Made by a program: the position numbers and the translations under genes
Notes under the pieces: generated by a model
The model's database searches: none
The model's input: only the letters and a program-made list of their open reading frames with translations
Told to the model about the DNA's origin: nothing
Assembly (NCBI GenBank): GCA_030035585.1
Contig: CM057460.1
Span: 129,812,714-129,876,713, forward strand
DNA length: 64,000 nt
Origin: Dugong dugon
Taxonomy: Eukaryota > Chordata > Mammalia > Sirenia > Dugongidae
Direction: 5' to 3'
Shown: positions 11,925 through 24,921 of the stretch, piece by piece
How the letters are laid out: the number at the start of each line of letters is the position of its first letter
Position numbering within the stretch: position 1 is the stretch's first letter

Positions 11925-12091
11925 TTTCAGGTGATAAAAAAGTTTTGGAAATAGCAGTGATGGTTGCACAACATAGTAAATGTAATTAATGCTACTGAAC
12001 TGTGCTTAAAATAGTTAAAATGGCAGGTTTGTTGTTATATACGTTTTACTACAATAATTTTTTAAAGTTAAAAAATAATTAAAAAGCATGA
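11925..12091 (+). mobile_element. Old L1 3' end
   Basis: Reads like an old L1 3'UTR terminus ('gtaattaatgctactgaactgtgc', then 'ttatatacgttttactac') ending in an A-rich tail, which hosts the next SINE. Confidence 0.55.
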
Positions 12092-12276
12092 ACAAACCAA
12101 AAAAAAAAAAAAAACCAAATCAAACCTGTTGCCGTCAAGTCGATTCTGACTTATAGCAACCCTATAGGACAGAGTAGAATTGCCCCATAGGGTTTCCAAG
12201 GAGCAACTGGTGGGTTTGAACTGGCAATCTTTTGATTAGCAGCCAAGCTCTTAACCACTGTGCAACCAAGGTTCCG
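12092..12276 (-). mobile_element. SINE, RTE-tailed, short form
   Basis: Minus-strand SINE with a long A-rich segment at its left. Flanking AATAATTAAAAAGCATGA (12074-12091) and AATAATAAAGCATGA (12277-12291) are the target duplication with a small gap. Confidence 0.88.
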
Positions 12277-12299
12277 AATAATAAAGCATGAGAACACAT

Positions 12300-13110
12300 T
12301 TTTGCAGGCAGCAAAATGCTTAACCCGTGTAGAAGAATAATATCAGTGGATAGTTTCATGTGATGCCTTGCACTTATGCCAGGTTCACTTCAGGTGCTTG
12401 ACAGGAAAGCACCCAACAGGTACAGAAAATTCCAATGATGACTTATTGATTGTCCCAGGGAAGGTTGCAGATATACCACTCACACCCTGGATGATCACTT
12501 CAAAATAGATCAGAGAAGAACAGAACTGAATGCCGTTCCTTCTGAGGTAGCTGGACTTCGCTGGCAATGCTTATCCACAGTCGCAGCAACTCAGAGCAAG
12601 AAAGGTCTACGCATCAACTGAATAGCACATAAAGGGCTTCCAGAATAAATTATTAGTTCTAGTACTCTGAATTAGGTCTCTCGTGTTTTTGAAAATTATA
12701 CAGCTACAAGTTTGGACATGAAGCCAACAGCGGACACATATCCGGTGGAAATCTGTCCTGAAGCATTTCAGAAGTGTTAAGGATCACTGAAACTCTTAAG
12801 TAAGCCATACAATGCAGCCTGCAGCTACATGAAGAACCTGAAATGAATCATTAGCTGAAAAAACAAAAAGGATAAAAGAGATGCTCCAAGTTCATATGCT
12901 GGCTTTCAAGATATGACGTGCTTTTGGTCAAGATATTTTAAGGACTTTGTTTAAAACACTACACACTCTTGAAAATTTTAAATGATCTCTAGTCTCAACT
13001 CTAGTTTCTGTTATATTCAGTAACTTAAGTTTAAATGTTTTATATGAATATTTGATATGTATAAAAGAATATATATGACATGTATATATGTTATGAAGCA
13101 TAATAATAAA
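12300..13110. other. No gene recognised
   Basis: The minus-strand frame at 12385-12567 (60 codons) has no recognisable homology. An AATAAA occurs at 12646. No repeat was assigned. Confidence 0.5.
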
Positions 13111-14680
13111 AGATACACATAAACTCACAACCCAACTTAAGAGCTAGAACATCACCAACAGAACTGCATCTTCTAATGTGCTCCTCCCTGACACATCTCC
13201 CTGCCTTCCATCACCCCATCTCCTAACCATTCCAAGGAGGTAACCCCTATGCTGAAGTTTATATTAATCACTCCCTTGCTTTTCATGTGAATTTTATTAC
13301 ATATGGATTTAACCGCAAAAGAGTGGATTTTAAACTTTTTGACCTTGACTCTTACTGAGAAATAAATTATATACGTACCAACCAGTACATGTTTATGTGG
13401 ACGTAAAATAAAACAAGAATTTCAGGAAACAATACTTGGCCTTTCTATATGCAAAGGACACTAATATTTTTGATTCTGTTATATTAGATTTATTTTTTAA
13501 ATCCCTTTTGTAAACAATTAAATTGATTTTATAACCCAAAAACTGGAAAAACACTGCCCTAAGCAATATATTGTTTAGTTTTACTTTGGGGAGAAGTGGC
13601 TTTATTAAAATTGTGGCATTGCTTTTTTTTTAATTTCAACGTTAAGATTCTAAGATGTATCCACGTTGTGGCACGTAGCTGATGCGCATTCAGTTTCACT
13701 GATGTACAATATTTCTATGCCAATCTTTTCATCGTTTTCCATTTTGTAGATGTTTGAGTTTTTTCCAGGATTTTTGCTCTTATAACCAAAACTGCTAGGA
13801 CTATTCTTGCTCATGTTTCCTGATGCACATGTGCATGAGTTTCTCAGCTATTTACTCAGAAGTGCTGGGTTAAAGTTTATTAGGTAATAAAAATTGTTTT
13901 CCCCATGGATTGTTCTAATTTATACTCCCACCAGCAGGGTATGAGTTTCAGTTCTTTTTCAGCTCTGTAACCGCCTGAGCCGGAATAGGACCGGATCAGG
14001 TCCAGGTTCCGCTCAGTGCAGCCTGTCTAAATGGAGAAGTGGATGCGACTGTTAAGGCAAGGTGAAAGCGTTTATTTAGTTGGCCAAGTAAAGGGGCTCA
14101 CCCAGACCTGCGTCACCAAGATGGCTCCCTGAAACTGCGGGGGGGGGGGGGGGGGATCAGCTTTTATGGGACTGTAACAGTTAGCAGAATCAGGAGGTTA
14201 TACATATTCACGATTCCTTGCTGATTATTCATTGTGAGGCAGGGCTAGGAATCAGCAACAAGTGACTGACAGACCCTTCCCTTCTGAAATACGCTCGGCT
14301 ATCACCTGATGACGTAAGTCCCGTGACTTTTCATTCCTTGACATAAGTTTTTTGGTTCCTTGGCATGAATTTTCTCATCTATCTGCGTGTGCCTGGTGGT
14401 CTGGCGTCGGTTCTTCTGAGACTTGTTTGTGACCCTTATCTGCAGAATTTCCTGAAGTTAAAATAACGTAAAGAGTAAAGAAATTGTCAATCCTAGTCAA
14501 ACAGTCCTGATCTGAAGCCCTGATATATCCTGTCCCTATTGCGGGGGCAGGAATGCGGCTTAGCGACCACCTTAGTTCTTTGTATTGTCAGACATCTTAT
14601 TTTTAGCCAATCTAGTGTGTAAAACATGTATCACTCTAGTACGATTTAAATTTTTAGGAGACTACGTTTAAAAAAAGAAA
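13110..14680 (-). mobile_element. Old L1 (L1M/HAL1-type) 3' region, reverse strand
   Basis: The + strand shows the reverse of a very common old L1 end, including 'tcccaccagcagggtatgag' and 'tattgtcagacatctt ... gccaatctagtgtg'. It is interrupted by unassigned sequence at about 13325-13560 and by the solo LTR at 13966. Confidence 0.65.
13966..14569 (-). mobile_element. Solo LTR, reverse strand
   Basis: Read on the minus strand, the unit has a TATA-like CCATAAAAGC (about 14160-14170), an AATAAA at 14071-14076, then about 100 bp ending in GGTTACA at 13966. That is the U3-R-U5 order of an LTR. The old L1 reads up to its left edge and resumes at its right. The right boundary is approximate and I found no convincing target duplication. 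A run of 17 G (14139-14155) lies between TATA and the poly(A) signal, within R. Confidence 0.65.
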
Positions 14681-15142
14681 AACAGAATTTTCATTTAATT
14701 ATTCAGTAAATATTTATTATCTATTTATTCGGGTCAATGTAAGAGATTCTAGAAATAAAGAGAAATAAGACACTCTTCTGCACTTCCAGTTTAAAGTTTA
14801 CATACAGGAGGTTAGAAATGTAAGTACAACAATACTTAATTAGCTAATAATTAAATCAATTTTAATTAGCCATGATTGAGTAATGGGTATTCACTTTATA
14901 GAATTTCCAATCAATGACTTAACCAGCTACACACTTCTGTTTAAATCTTTACCGTTAACAATATTTTTAGATTTTATTTACCTGGTTTAGTAATGTAAGT
15001 AGAGAAAACAAAACTAATTATTTGGGGTCTTACAATAACTGAAGGCTATCTTTCCAAACATGAGGGATGCAAAAGAAATTGTCAAGTAACTGAAAATTGT
15101 TTTCTCACTCCCCATTTTTCATTTCTTTATCCCTTCCAGGAG
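14680..15142. other. No gene recognised
   Basis: AT-rich DNA with no convincing coding frame or repeat. Confidence 0.45.
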
Positions 15143-15144
15143 TA

Positions 15145-15498
15145 CAGGCAGTCCCCGGGTTACAAATGTCCAACTTACTTACACCAGTAGTTACTAACCA
15201 ACCTGCCCCCAAGCCTATTATATTAAAAATTTGAGGTACATACAATGGATCATAATAACAAATGGGTGCTACTTTGTGATGCACATCAAAACACTATGAT
15301 TATTATTACTGTATTATTATGTTAAAGATGTTTTAGTGTATTGGAAAGTGTTTCTTTCATGTTTTTTATGCATAGAAAGGTAAACTAAATACTAAGACAA
15401 ACATTTGACTAACTCACGTTGGATACAAACCATACCTACAAATTCAACTTTAAGACAGACTTAAGAACGGAATTTGTTTGTAATCCAGGGACTGCCTA
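15145..15498. mobile_element. Tigger-like MITE
   Basis: The left end CAGGCAGTCCCCGGGTTAC and the inverted right end GGCAGTCCCTGGATTAC form ~20-bp terminal inverted repeats. TA is present on both sides (15143-15144 and 15499-15500). 354 bp with no transposase, so a non-autonomous pogo/Tigger-type element. Confidence 0.85.
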
Positions 15499-15499
15499 T

Positions 15500-17005
15500 A
15501 TATGAATTTTAAAATACAATCAGCTGGAGAAAACCAAGCTTAAATCAAAGGAATGGCTCCTGTAGGTGGCCTTCAGATACAAGTAATGGACCAGTTGACG
15601 AGACATCTTAGGGGCAGGAAGCCATCTTGTATGGAAGCAGCTGCCACTTTTATCTATTAAGAAAATAAATAAAGAAAAAACTTTGGGGAACATCCTGCTG
15701 AATCTTCTGAAAGAGTAACTTGAGGTCATTACCCCAGGAGTTATTTTTTGACTGACTCATTAATGCTTTCATGTTTCTGTATTATGCACATCATGCATAC
15801 ACTCTCAAGTAGATAAACAAATGCCATTTGCCATCACTAAAATTGGTAGTGATAACTAGAGACCTGTTTCTCCTGGACAATACTTCTAAAATTCAGATAT
15901 CTTCAAATTAAACATAAAACAGAACTACGCTAAAAATAGACAATCTAATCAAGTACTGTCGTTCCTATTAAATATGAAGCTACTTAAAATCTTGAATTTG
16001 TAAACTACTCTCTAAGCGATAAATCTACACAAGGCTACACACTTCAGTAAGTTGCAGAGGGATATAATACTGAGGCAGAATGCTAACTCTGGTTTACTCA
16101 TTGTCAGGCTCTGCTGCGTAATCTTGGGTAACGAACATACTTAGGTCTTTTCTTAAAGTGAAGTATTCTAGATCATATGCACTGCTCTGAGTGTCCCTAC
16201 TACTCTTAACTGTATTGCCAGTTCTGGCTTCATGTAAAGGAGACACCACTAAATTCTATTCTAGCCTCACCAGCACACAGATCCCAGGGCAGTAGAGGTT
16301 CTAGTGAACCAGAGGCAGAACCTCCAATTGTGTAACCCCAAGGAATTTTTTCAAGCTTTTGTGTTTTTCACCTTCCTCATCAGAAACATGAGGGAACTAG
16401 ACCAGGTAAGTTTTAAAGTCCATTTGAATTCTGAAACTCCCCGATTCTAATATTCAGCCTATATTTTGTTAAAAGAAATGCGTGATTGTTTTGTGCTATC
16501 TCTGACATCTTAGAGAAAACTTCCCACCTCTGCTTCCACTTTATTCTAATTTAATCTTTCTCTTTTCTGGATTCCTGTGTTTGTGGATTCTCTTTGGGCT
16601 CAGAACATGAATGCCCCTCTAATCTGAACAAATACAACAAAAAGGGATACTGGGGTAAAACATCTAGTGTCTTTAAGATTACTTTTCCCCAAAAGAGAAT
16701 CAAAGTTTACCTTTGTTCCACTTGACAAACACAGTCAGGCAGTGCCTTTTCAGAAGCTTATCTCTGCGGTAATAACACTTTATACTAACTTCTGTATTAA
16801 AAATAACTAATTAACTTTACTTTCAAGACCCTTCAATTTTAAGTATTTTGACTCTAGTAAGAGAAACTGTTTCTTGTGAGTCTATTCTTAGACTTAGAGG
16901 TGTCAAACCCTTTTCGCAATGAGTCCTTTTAAACATATTTTGAACATAACAAAATAGACTCTAAGCAATTTACAGAATGGTTTGCTTATAAGTTTGTTCT
17001 GATTA
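15500..17005. other. No gene recognised
   Basis: 15510-15740 looks faintly LTR-like; 16895-16985 could be an old DNA-transposon remnant. Neither is firm. No coding exon is seen. Confidence 0.4.
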
Positions 17006-17010
17006 GTTAG

Positions 17011-17614
17011 TGTGATGGTTAAGACTGTATGTCAACTTGACTGGGCCATGATTCTCAGTGTTTATATGTGATCACTCCCATGATTGAATATGCTGTGAGT
17101 AGCCAATCAGATAAAAGGGAGTTTCCTTGGGGGTGTGGCTTGCATCTGAATATAAGCAGACATTCTGGCTTTTTGCTCACTCTGGATCCTGCAGCTGCCT
17201 CCTGTCATCTCACCTCCAGCTCTTGGGACTTGAGCTGTCAGCTTATCTGCCAAACTTGGGATTCGTCGATCTTCACAACTGTGAGTGGAGCCCTGCTCTC
17301 TGACCTGCCGATCTTGGGTTCGCCAGTCCCTACAGCTACATGAATCTGGAGAAACCTTGGGGTCTTGCCTGCCAATCTTGGAATTTGTAAACCTTCACAG
17401 CCTGGGAGCCGGAGCCCTGCTCTCCGACCTGCTGATCTTGGGCTCACTGTCTTCTGCGGCTGCGTGACTTGGGAGAGGCCTCTACCCTGATCCACGGACT
17501 TCGGACATTCTAGCCTCTACAATTGCATGAGCTGTTTCCTTGATATAAATCTCTCTATATATATGTTTATACGCTTTACTGGTTTTGCTTCTTTAGAGAA
17601 CCCAGCCTAAGACA
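17011..17614 (+). mobile_element. Solo LTR, ERVL/MaLR-type, with internal duplication
   Basis: Begins TGTGATGG and ends CTAAGACA. Exact 5-bp duplications GTTAG at 17006-17010 and 17615-17619 match ERVL-type integration. The interior has a ~124-bp-period duplication: GAGCCCTGCTCTC at 17288 and GAGCCCTGCTCTCC at 17412, each followed by 'gacctg' and 'gatcttggg'. Small open frames here are artefacts of this GC-rich LTR. Confidence 0.88.
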
Positions 17615-17619
17615 GTTAG

Positions 17620-18990
17620 GTTTGGAATAATTTATTTTATTCCAATAAAAGTCAAAAGTCCTCTTCTTCCCTTATCCATCTCCTTCTCTGTATCACCTCA
17701 GAAGTTTAGACATTTTGGAGAGTGAGGAGAGCTCCCAGGGAGCGTCTGCTGTAGGTCTGGAGAAAGAGAGACCCAGCAACTACAACTATCTCTTACTCAA
17801 AGTTCTGGTATTTTTATATTTGAATGCGTTCATTTTAGTTCACATAAATTTTCCATTCAGTTCACATAAATTTTGAGCCACTCTTGTTAATAATAATTAG
17901 AAAAGAGAATGAATCAAGATAAAAGTGGGTTCCTTCATGACCAGGCCCAGCACGGTGCCACATTCATAAATACCATGGTTTCTGTGTCCTGCTCCAAACT
18001 GACTGACACTAGGGTGTGTAAAGAAAGACTGAAAAGCAAGATGCAAGGTAAAAAGAGTGGCACTCCTTCTACCAGCCCCTTTGTGAAAGACAGAGAAAAT
18101 TGCAACAAAGTAAAGTTGGGTCATGTGTGTGAGAGGAAAGTGACAAGGCATAGGTGAGGGGAGGCTAAAGGAGACAACTTACAGTGTTCTGATCATTCTG
18201 ATGAAGTGTTTTCAGGAAGAGCTAAGGCTTAAAACTGTTCATAAGGGAATATCTACTCATTTGGGGTGATATCCAAAATATTTTTCTATTATAAATTATC
18301 AAAATTATTTTCCATCTCAAGGACTCGGGTAGCTGTGATTTGCTAACCAGACAGACATCAAATGATAAAGACATTAAACATTTGAATGGAGTATCTGATA
18401 CACAGGGGTAGATTTACCATGAAGCTAATGAAGTTTGTGTTTCAGCACCCCTCACTTGTATAGACCTTTCCAAATCCCTGGAAAGAGACTTAGCAGTGAA
18501 TTCACAAGGTCATATGTTTTTACAAAATGTGCAAAAGTAAGATAGTTTTAACAATAATTGTTTTCCAATTCAGAATGCTGAAATTCCAGTTTGGAATGTT
18601 GTGTTCCCCACCACCAGCCCCTCACTCTCTTTTTGTTGGATGGCATTGCAGTAGCTGCAAGAATTTTTGGAAAGCTGAGTGGAAATATGTTTAGTCTGGG
18701 GTTAATGGATGTATTTGTGAGGTTCATGGTCACTTCCATGTGTCTCTTCTACCACCCACACATTTCCAGTGCCAAGTGCTGTTGGTCATGACTATGTTGC
18801 AATACCATCTCTAGTCCTCTCAGTGTATGCTCCCTTTCCCCCTTCTTAAATGTCTCTTTAAACAAAGCTTGCTAGAGGAAGTACTGACATATCTTGTTCT
18901 CTCTATAAAAATCTGTATTATGAAATTGTCATATAAAGGGCAAGCAAAAGTACACAACCCTAAAAAGTATCAGGTAGTTGATTAATAAAA
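17620..18990. other. No gene recognised
   Basis: 18407-18700 includes a block that may be an old eutherian repeat. Overlapping small frames at 17897-18157 on opposite strands have no recognisable homology. Confidence 0.4.
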
Positions 18991-19024
18991 GTATTATGTG
19001 TGTTTTGTTTTTTTTTTTTTTTTT
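18991..19024. repeat. Poly(T) tract
   Basis: Near-pure T run, possibly the reverse of a degraded poly(A) tail. Confidence 0.8.
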
Positions 19025-19133
19025 GATTTTGTAAAGTTTCTAGTATTGGCTAGCTTTTCTTAAATGTATGATTTGTTTTGATTTCTTATCTCATTCTAAT
19101 TAAGCATTTATATATAATCAATACCTAATTGTA

Positions 19134-19640
19134 TTTTTTTTATTGTGCTTTAAGTGAAAGTTTAGAGTTTAATTTCTCGTTCAAAAATTTATGCACATAT
19201 TGTTTTGTGACATTGGTTGCAATCCCCACGATGTGACAGCACACTCCACCTTTCCACCCCAGGTTCCCTGTGTCCATTCCTGTCCCTTTCTGCCTTCTCA
19301 TCCTGCTTTTGGACAGGAGCTGCCCATTTGATCTCATATATCTGATTGAACTAAGAAGCACGTTCCTCACATGTATTATTTTTTGTTTTATAGTCCTGTC
19401 TAATCTTTGAAGAGTGGGCTTCGGAAATGGGTTCCATTCTGGATTAACAGAGCGTCTGGGGGCCATAGTTTTGGGGGGGTTCCTCCAGTCTCTGTCAGAC
19501 CATTTAGTCTGGTCCCTCATTGTGTATTTTAAAGTTTATATTCTTTTTCTTGACAAGATCCCCCCTCAGATTGTAAAAGCTTCACGCCCTATAGAACCTA
19601 GATCCATCTCTGGGGGGATATACTCCTTGCCTCTTTAAAT
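19134..19640 (-). mobile_element. L1 3'UTR fragment, reverse strand
   Basis: T-run then 'attgtgctttaagtgaaag', with 'gtctgggggccatag' and 'cctccagtctctgtcagacc'. The same blocks appear in the reverse-strand L1 at 6960-7020, but this copy is a different, older 3'UTR type. Confidence 0.75.
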
Positions 19641-19990
19641 TCATGTTGAGTAAACAGAGCAAAACAGACGTATGTGAATTTCAGTGAAACCAGGAAAGGA
19701 GCACCTATCAAGGTTGAAGAGATGTGAATGAAAATTATTTGCACGAGTGGGTATAAAATAGCATTGCTTTAAGTAGAAACTGATTTGTTTTAATTTGGTG
19801 AATAGGAAAACTGTTTCAAAGAGCCTTCATAGGTTTCCTTGGAACCTGACACCTTATTTCTCTTATTTTATAACATCTCTTTCACAACCACAAATTCTCT
19901 TACCATGGGATTTTTAAAGAACATGATTTTCACAGTTTGGAAGGGGATGTTGTACACATTTGTGATATAACCAATCATGTATTTAAATAG

Positions 19991-20489
19991 TGTCTTAGTC
20001 ATCTAGTGCTGCTCTAACAGAAATACCACAAGTGGATGGCTTTCACAAAGAGAAATTTATTTTCTCACAGTCTAGTAGGCTGGAAGTCCAAATTCAGGGC
20101 GTCAGCTCCAGGGGAAGGCTTTCTCTTTCCGTCAGCTCTGGAAAAAGGTCTTCATCATCATCAGTCTTCCCCTGGACTAGGAGCTTCTCTCCGCAGGAAC
20201 CTCGGGTCCAATGGATGCATTCTGCTCCTGGTGTTTCTTTCTTGGTAGTATGAGGTCCCCCTGTCTCTCTGCTTACTTCTCTCTTTTCTATCTCAAGAGA
20301 GTGCCTCAGGACACAATCCAATCTTGTAGATTGAGACCTGCTTTACTAACACAACTGCTGCCCATCCTCCCTCATTAACATCATAGAGGCAGGATGTACA
20401 ACACATAGGAAAATCACACAATACCAGGAATCATGGCCCAGCCAACCTGATACACACGTTTCTGGGGGGACATAATTCAATCCATGACA
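19991..20489 (-). mobile_element. Solo LTR, ERVL/MaLR-type
   Basis: Starts TGTCTTAG and ends CCATGACA, with exact 5-bp duplications AATAG at 19986-19990 and 20490-20494. About 80-90% similar by eye to the copy at 25196. The minus strand carries the AAATAAATTTC-type polyadenylation region near its 3' end. No viral genes. Confidence 0.93.
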
Positions 20490-20559
20490 AATAGCATATT
20501 AAAAAAATTCTCAGTGTTTAAATCTGGTATCCCAAGAGATTCACCAGAGGCGAGGGGGA

Positions 20560-21480
20560 GTATTCAAATAAATAAAGGAATTCAATGAAGTTGCCAGTTA
20601 CAAAATAAACATAAGAAATGACAATGAAAAAGAATTAGATAAATAGATGACAGACAGACAGACAGATAGATAATTTGGCTCTCTATCTCATTATACACAT
20701 ACAAAAGAAAGTTCAATTTTATTTGAAAGATTAAATTGCCAAAAATAAAACCCTAAAAAATGTTACCAGAGAACACATAAGGACTTTCTAAGCCCTCTAA
20801 ACTTGATACCAAAGCTAGAAATCATAAGCAAAAGTAATGGCTGATTTGACTACACAAAACCTTTAAAGTTTCTACATAACCAAAATAAACACCACATTAA
20901 AAGATTAAAAACAAACTATAAACTAGGGAAAATATTTGCAGTATATATGGCAGAGTTGGTTTCCTTAAGCTTTAAAAAATGGTTACAGTTCAAAATATAA
21001 AATGCCCTAAAAGATATATGAATGGAGAATATGATTAGCAAATTGATGTAAGAAAAAATTACAGAATACAGGAAACAAAATTTTAATGCAAATTAAAATA
21101 ATTATGACATACCACATTTTACCTGTTAAGATTTTTTTCCTCAGGGCTAATACCTAGTGTGGAGAGGGAGGAGAGAAAAAGAAATGCTGACACCTTCACA
21201 AAGGGAAATTTCACTATATGTGTCAAAAATTTTTAAAGTGTTCATATATTTTGATCCAGCAGTTCTATTTTTAAGAATATTGTAAGAAAACATCGTTTAT
21301 AAAACTATAAGCAACCCCAAAACTCATCAGTAAGAGATTGGTTAAATAAATAAACTATGGTATGCCTTTATAATGGAATACATTGTATCTATTAGAAAAA
21401 ATATTGTAGAAGAATATCTACTAACAGAAGATGGACACATTATATTGGGAAAAGTATGTTAATAAATATGTGTGAAGATA
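20560..21480 (+). mobile_element. Old L1 remnant
   Basis: A-rich forward-strand sequence with decayed ORF2-like text, such as 'gatccagcagttctattttta' and 'aataaactatggtatgcc', as in the C-terminal part of old L1s. Heavily mutated. Confidence 0.5.
20648..20673. repeat. (GACA)n/(GATA)n microsatellite
   Basis: Short run of GACA units passing into GATA. Confidence 0.85.
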
Positions 21481-21507
21481 ACTGGTGTAATTAGAGAGCA
21501 GTCATGG

Positions 21508-21960
21508 TAACAGCAGTAGTAATAGCTAACATTTATAAGCACTTATGTGTTTGACATTGTTATAAACCCATTGCATATACTCTTCCATTTAGTTCTCACA
21601 GCAACACTATGAAGTTACCAGTTTCATCAGCTGCCACTGAGTCAATTCTGACTCATAGCAATCCTATGTGTGTCAGAGTAGAACTGTGCTCCATAGGGTT
21701 TTCAGTGGCTAATTTTTTGGAAGCAGACTGCCAGGCCTCTCTTCCAAGGCACATCTGGGTAGACGTAAACCTCAACCTTTGGGTTAGCAGCCAAGCACGT
21801 CAACTGTTTGCACTACCCAGTAGAAACTATTATTATCTTCATTTTATAGGTGGGGAAACTGAAGCACCAAGAGAATAAATAACTCGCCCAGGATGACGTC
21901 AAGATTTTGACCCAAACAATTGACTCCACCTCCTACACTCTTAACCACAATGCTAATTCC
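21508..21960 (-). mobile_element. MIR SINE split by a younger SINE
   Basis: MIR blocks 'tagctaacatttataagcact' and 'ctcacagcaacactatgaag' lie left of the SINE. 'tattatcttcattttatag', 'ggggaaactgaagcacc' and 'cttaaccacaatgct' lie right. Together they form one reverse-strand MIR. Confidence 0.8.
21617..21822 (-). mobile_element. SINE, RTE-tailed, diverged
   Basis: Minus-strand SINE with 'gagtcaattctgactcatagc', 'ccatagggttttcagtggct' and 'ctttgggttagcagccaag'. Inserted in the MIR; duplications are not clear. Confidence 0.8.
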
Positions 21961-21964
21961 TGAG

Positions 21965-24920
21965 TTATATGATTGTTAGATTAGAGAACTACAGTAGAAT
22001 ATAGTAGATTAACTGTTAACTATTAGAAAGAAATCCTCCCAAAATATTAATAATGTTCAATTCTGGGCAATAGAATTATGGGTGATATTTATTTTCTTAT
22101 TTTTGCTTGTCTGTATTTTCTAAATTTTCTACCAGAAGTATGCTAACCTTCATAAAGAAAAAGTGGAAATGTTACTTATTATAAGCTATTATTTCCATTC
22201 CTTTCCTACCTATAGATAAAAAGGTTAATTTCTAAAACCCAACTCTACTACCACCTGTACCTCAAGAGAAAGACCGCACAAGGAGAAGCAAAATAAAATG
22301 CTTTAAACATTTGCCACTTAATCTTGAGAGCAAGAGAGTCCACCATTCCCACTTTCAGGGTTCTCTTTTGTGATAGAGAAGGGTGACATGGGGTGAGAGG
22401 TAGGATATGGGGGAGTGACCCAGGGGTAGAGTTTTAATCTGTTGTGAGCTAGTATAAACTTTGTCTCCTACAGAAGTTGATTTATTTATTCATTCATTCT
22501 AAAACTTATATTCAGAAGTTTAGAAATTGTATTAAAATCAAAATGGATCAAAGGGCCAGATGTAGCAGGCAGGATGACTAATCAAACAGAGCCTGAGTAA
22601 TGTGCTCCACGCCTTGCTCAATGGGAAGTAATTACTCTAACATTAGCTCTACAGTGTTTATACAACCATTTCATTACATTTTTCTACACTGATTAAATTT
22701 TCTTGGCATTTCTAATGCATCATTACATCTGCCTTGCATTTAGATAATGCACAGCATTGCTATCTATTAAAAAGTTCGTATTCTCTTTCATCACCTTAAT
22801 AAATCTAATTTGGGTATATTTGCATAAAGTTTGATGAAGAGCGATTGGTTCTTATATGAATAGCATACCTTGGATGGAAACACCCTATCTATCACTTGGC
22901 TAAAACAATTGTTCATGTAGTTATAAGTGGAGGCCCGAGCATAACTACCAAAAAGTTTGTGGAGTAAAAACAAATATGTAGCACAAATACCATTGTATAA
23001 TTAATGTCTGTGCTTTCCAAGACTGCTGAGGGGTGGACTTGATAACCATGGGACCATCTAAGGCACCTTTGTTTCTTGTTCCTAAATATATAGCCTGAGG
23101 AATTAGACAACAACAACATCAAGAATAATAAACTCACATTTTTAGCCTTCTGCTTCAATATTCACATTCACCCTCAACACATAGTTAGAAACTCAGGACA
23201 TTTTAGCTCTTGCCCAAGTAACTGGACTGAAAAGTAATCTCAGAAAGAGATTAGCTAAAATGATAAGCTCTTTTAGGGTATCAGATATGCCAGGCAATCA
23301 CTTACAGAAATTCAAACTGTGCTGAGTTCTCTGGGGAACTTTTTTAAGCATTGCAAATAAATGGATCATGATGGTGAACTATTATGCAGTGACAGTGATT
23401 TTGTCTTTTGAACTTAGGATTTTGATAACTGCAACTCAAAACCACTAAACAAGTGCTTTGGATTTCAGAGGAGAAGAGCATGAGGTTCTAAATATCAAAG
23501 CCAATGCTTCATATTCTGCATTTGCACTAGCGATGCTGATATTGGCGGTGGGGTAGAGAGAACAAGCCCCCATTTAGTTTATGACAGAATAAAGTATTGC
23601 AAAACCAGATTCCACCAAATGTTTGGATTCTCACTTATGAGTCAGTGATTCAATGTCCAATTCTATGTTGCTATTCATTCCCCCAGTTTCTACTTCCACA
23701 CCGGGAAAAATACTGTGCATTGTAGAATGTATAAACCCAAGTTCAAAGTCTTGTATTTCAAAGCCCTTACCCTCTCCTCCTACATAATTTCTGGCTATCT
23801 GTTCCTCTCTCTCCTCCACTTCTCCTAGTTCTTGAGTACCCTCTGTCCACAATGCACTTCAAAATCCCACTCTGCCTGCTCCACTTTATCCTCTCCTCAC
23901 TGAACAATGTATGAATCCTAACATAATAACAGGAGTTACAAAGTTTTTACTCAATTTTGTGGGCCTTGTCCCCTGTTAGGCTGATGGTAATGTGTGATAA
24001 AAAGTGTGATAATGTGCTCCTTAGAGAATTGGCAAGAGAGTCAAGGACAGGTTGCATATTCCTAAACAATGAAACCTGTTATATAATAAGAGATGAGCGA
24101 TAGCCACCGATGTAACTAATTATGTAACATTTACCATATGAGAAATTTAAGAATTACAAGGGTGAATATGATAATTTTTCCTTTCCTCCAGGTGAGAAGT
24201 TGCCACCTGTTCTCTATAGCTAATTACCCCTTCAGCACCAAGACTCCCATATCTTCCTGTGTGATTATAGGCTCTGATTACAGATGTGTTGACTTGTTTA
24301 GCTTTCTTCTCCCTTCTAGAATTGCCTTTTTTTTTTTTTTTGCCTTCAATCTACTAGAGTATTAAGTACTTTTATTTGTTCTCACTCGAATGTCCAGTGG
24401 TCAAAACCCTTTATTTCAGCAAACTTGATCTCGTCTATCTATGACGAGGAAAGCAATAGAACTGATCAATATACCCAAAGGTGGGACTGACTGATGGCTA
24501 CATGAATGGTAACTCCCTTTGAGAAACTCTCACAACTCCTAGACTCTGCAGCTATTTACTATTGGAACCTCTTTTGTCCCCTAGATTCTAAAGCTATTCA
24601 CTATTTGAACTTTTTTGCCTGGACTTAGCAATATTTCGATACAGATTTCCAGATATGCAAGGACACCATCCATGTTGCGTCACCTTAGATTTTACCTTGC
24701 TATTTTGATTCCGAGTTCTACCGCAGAGGATACACAGATGGAAAAAAAAAAGGTGACTACTCTCAAGAACATTATAATTAAGAACATAAATTCCTTTTTT
24801 TTTTTTCTTTTGATGTATATAACATATGAATGTTTTGGCTAAGTTCTAGACGAAACTCTGTCGGGCTGGCACTTGGTGTTAGGCAATATAATTTTGTAGA
24901 ACTCTTCAGAATGTTCCAAT
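21965..24920. other. No gene recognised
   Basis: Nearly 3 kb with no confident repeat and no coding exon. Small frames on both strands (for example 22791-23158 and 23631-23852, minus) have no recognisable homology. 22550-22780 looks like ordinary unique DNA. A T-run lies at 24327-24343. Confidence 0.5.
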
Positions 24921-24921
24921 C

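Noticed and set aside
17068-17495. Several overlapping 60-91 codon frames on both strands
   Set aside because: They fall inside a solo LTR whose GC-rich repeated modules explain the open frames.
19140-19520. 126-codon reverse-strand frame
   Set aside because: It lies in an L1 3'UTR fragment, which is non-coding in the family.
22550-22780. Possible conserved non-coding element
   Set aside because: It looks repeat-free, but conservation cannot be judged from one sequence.
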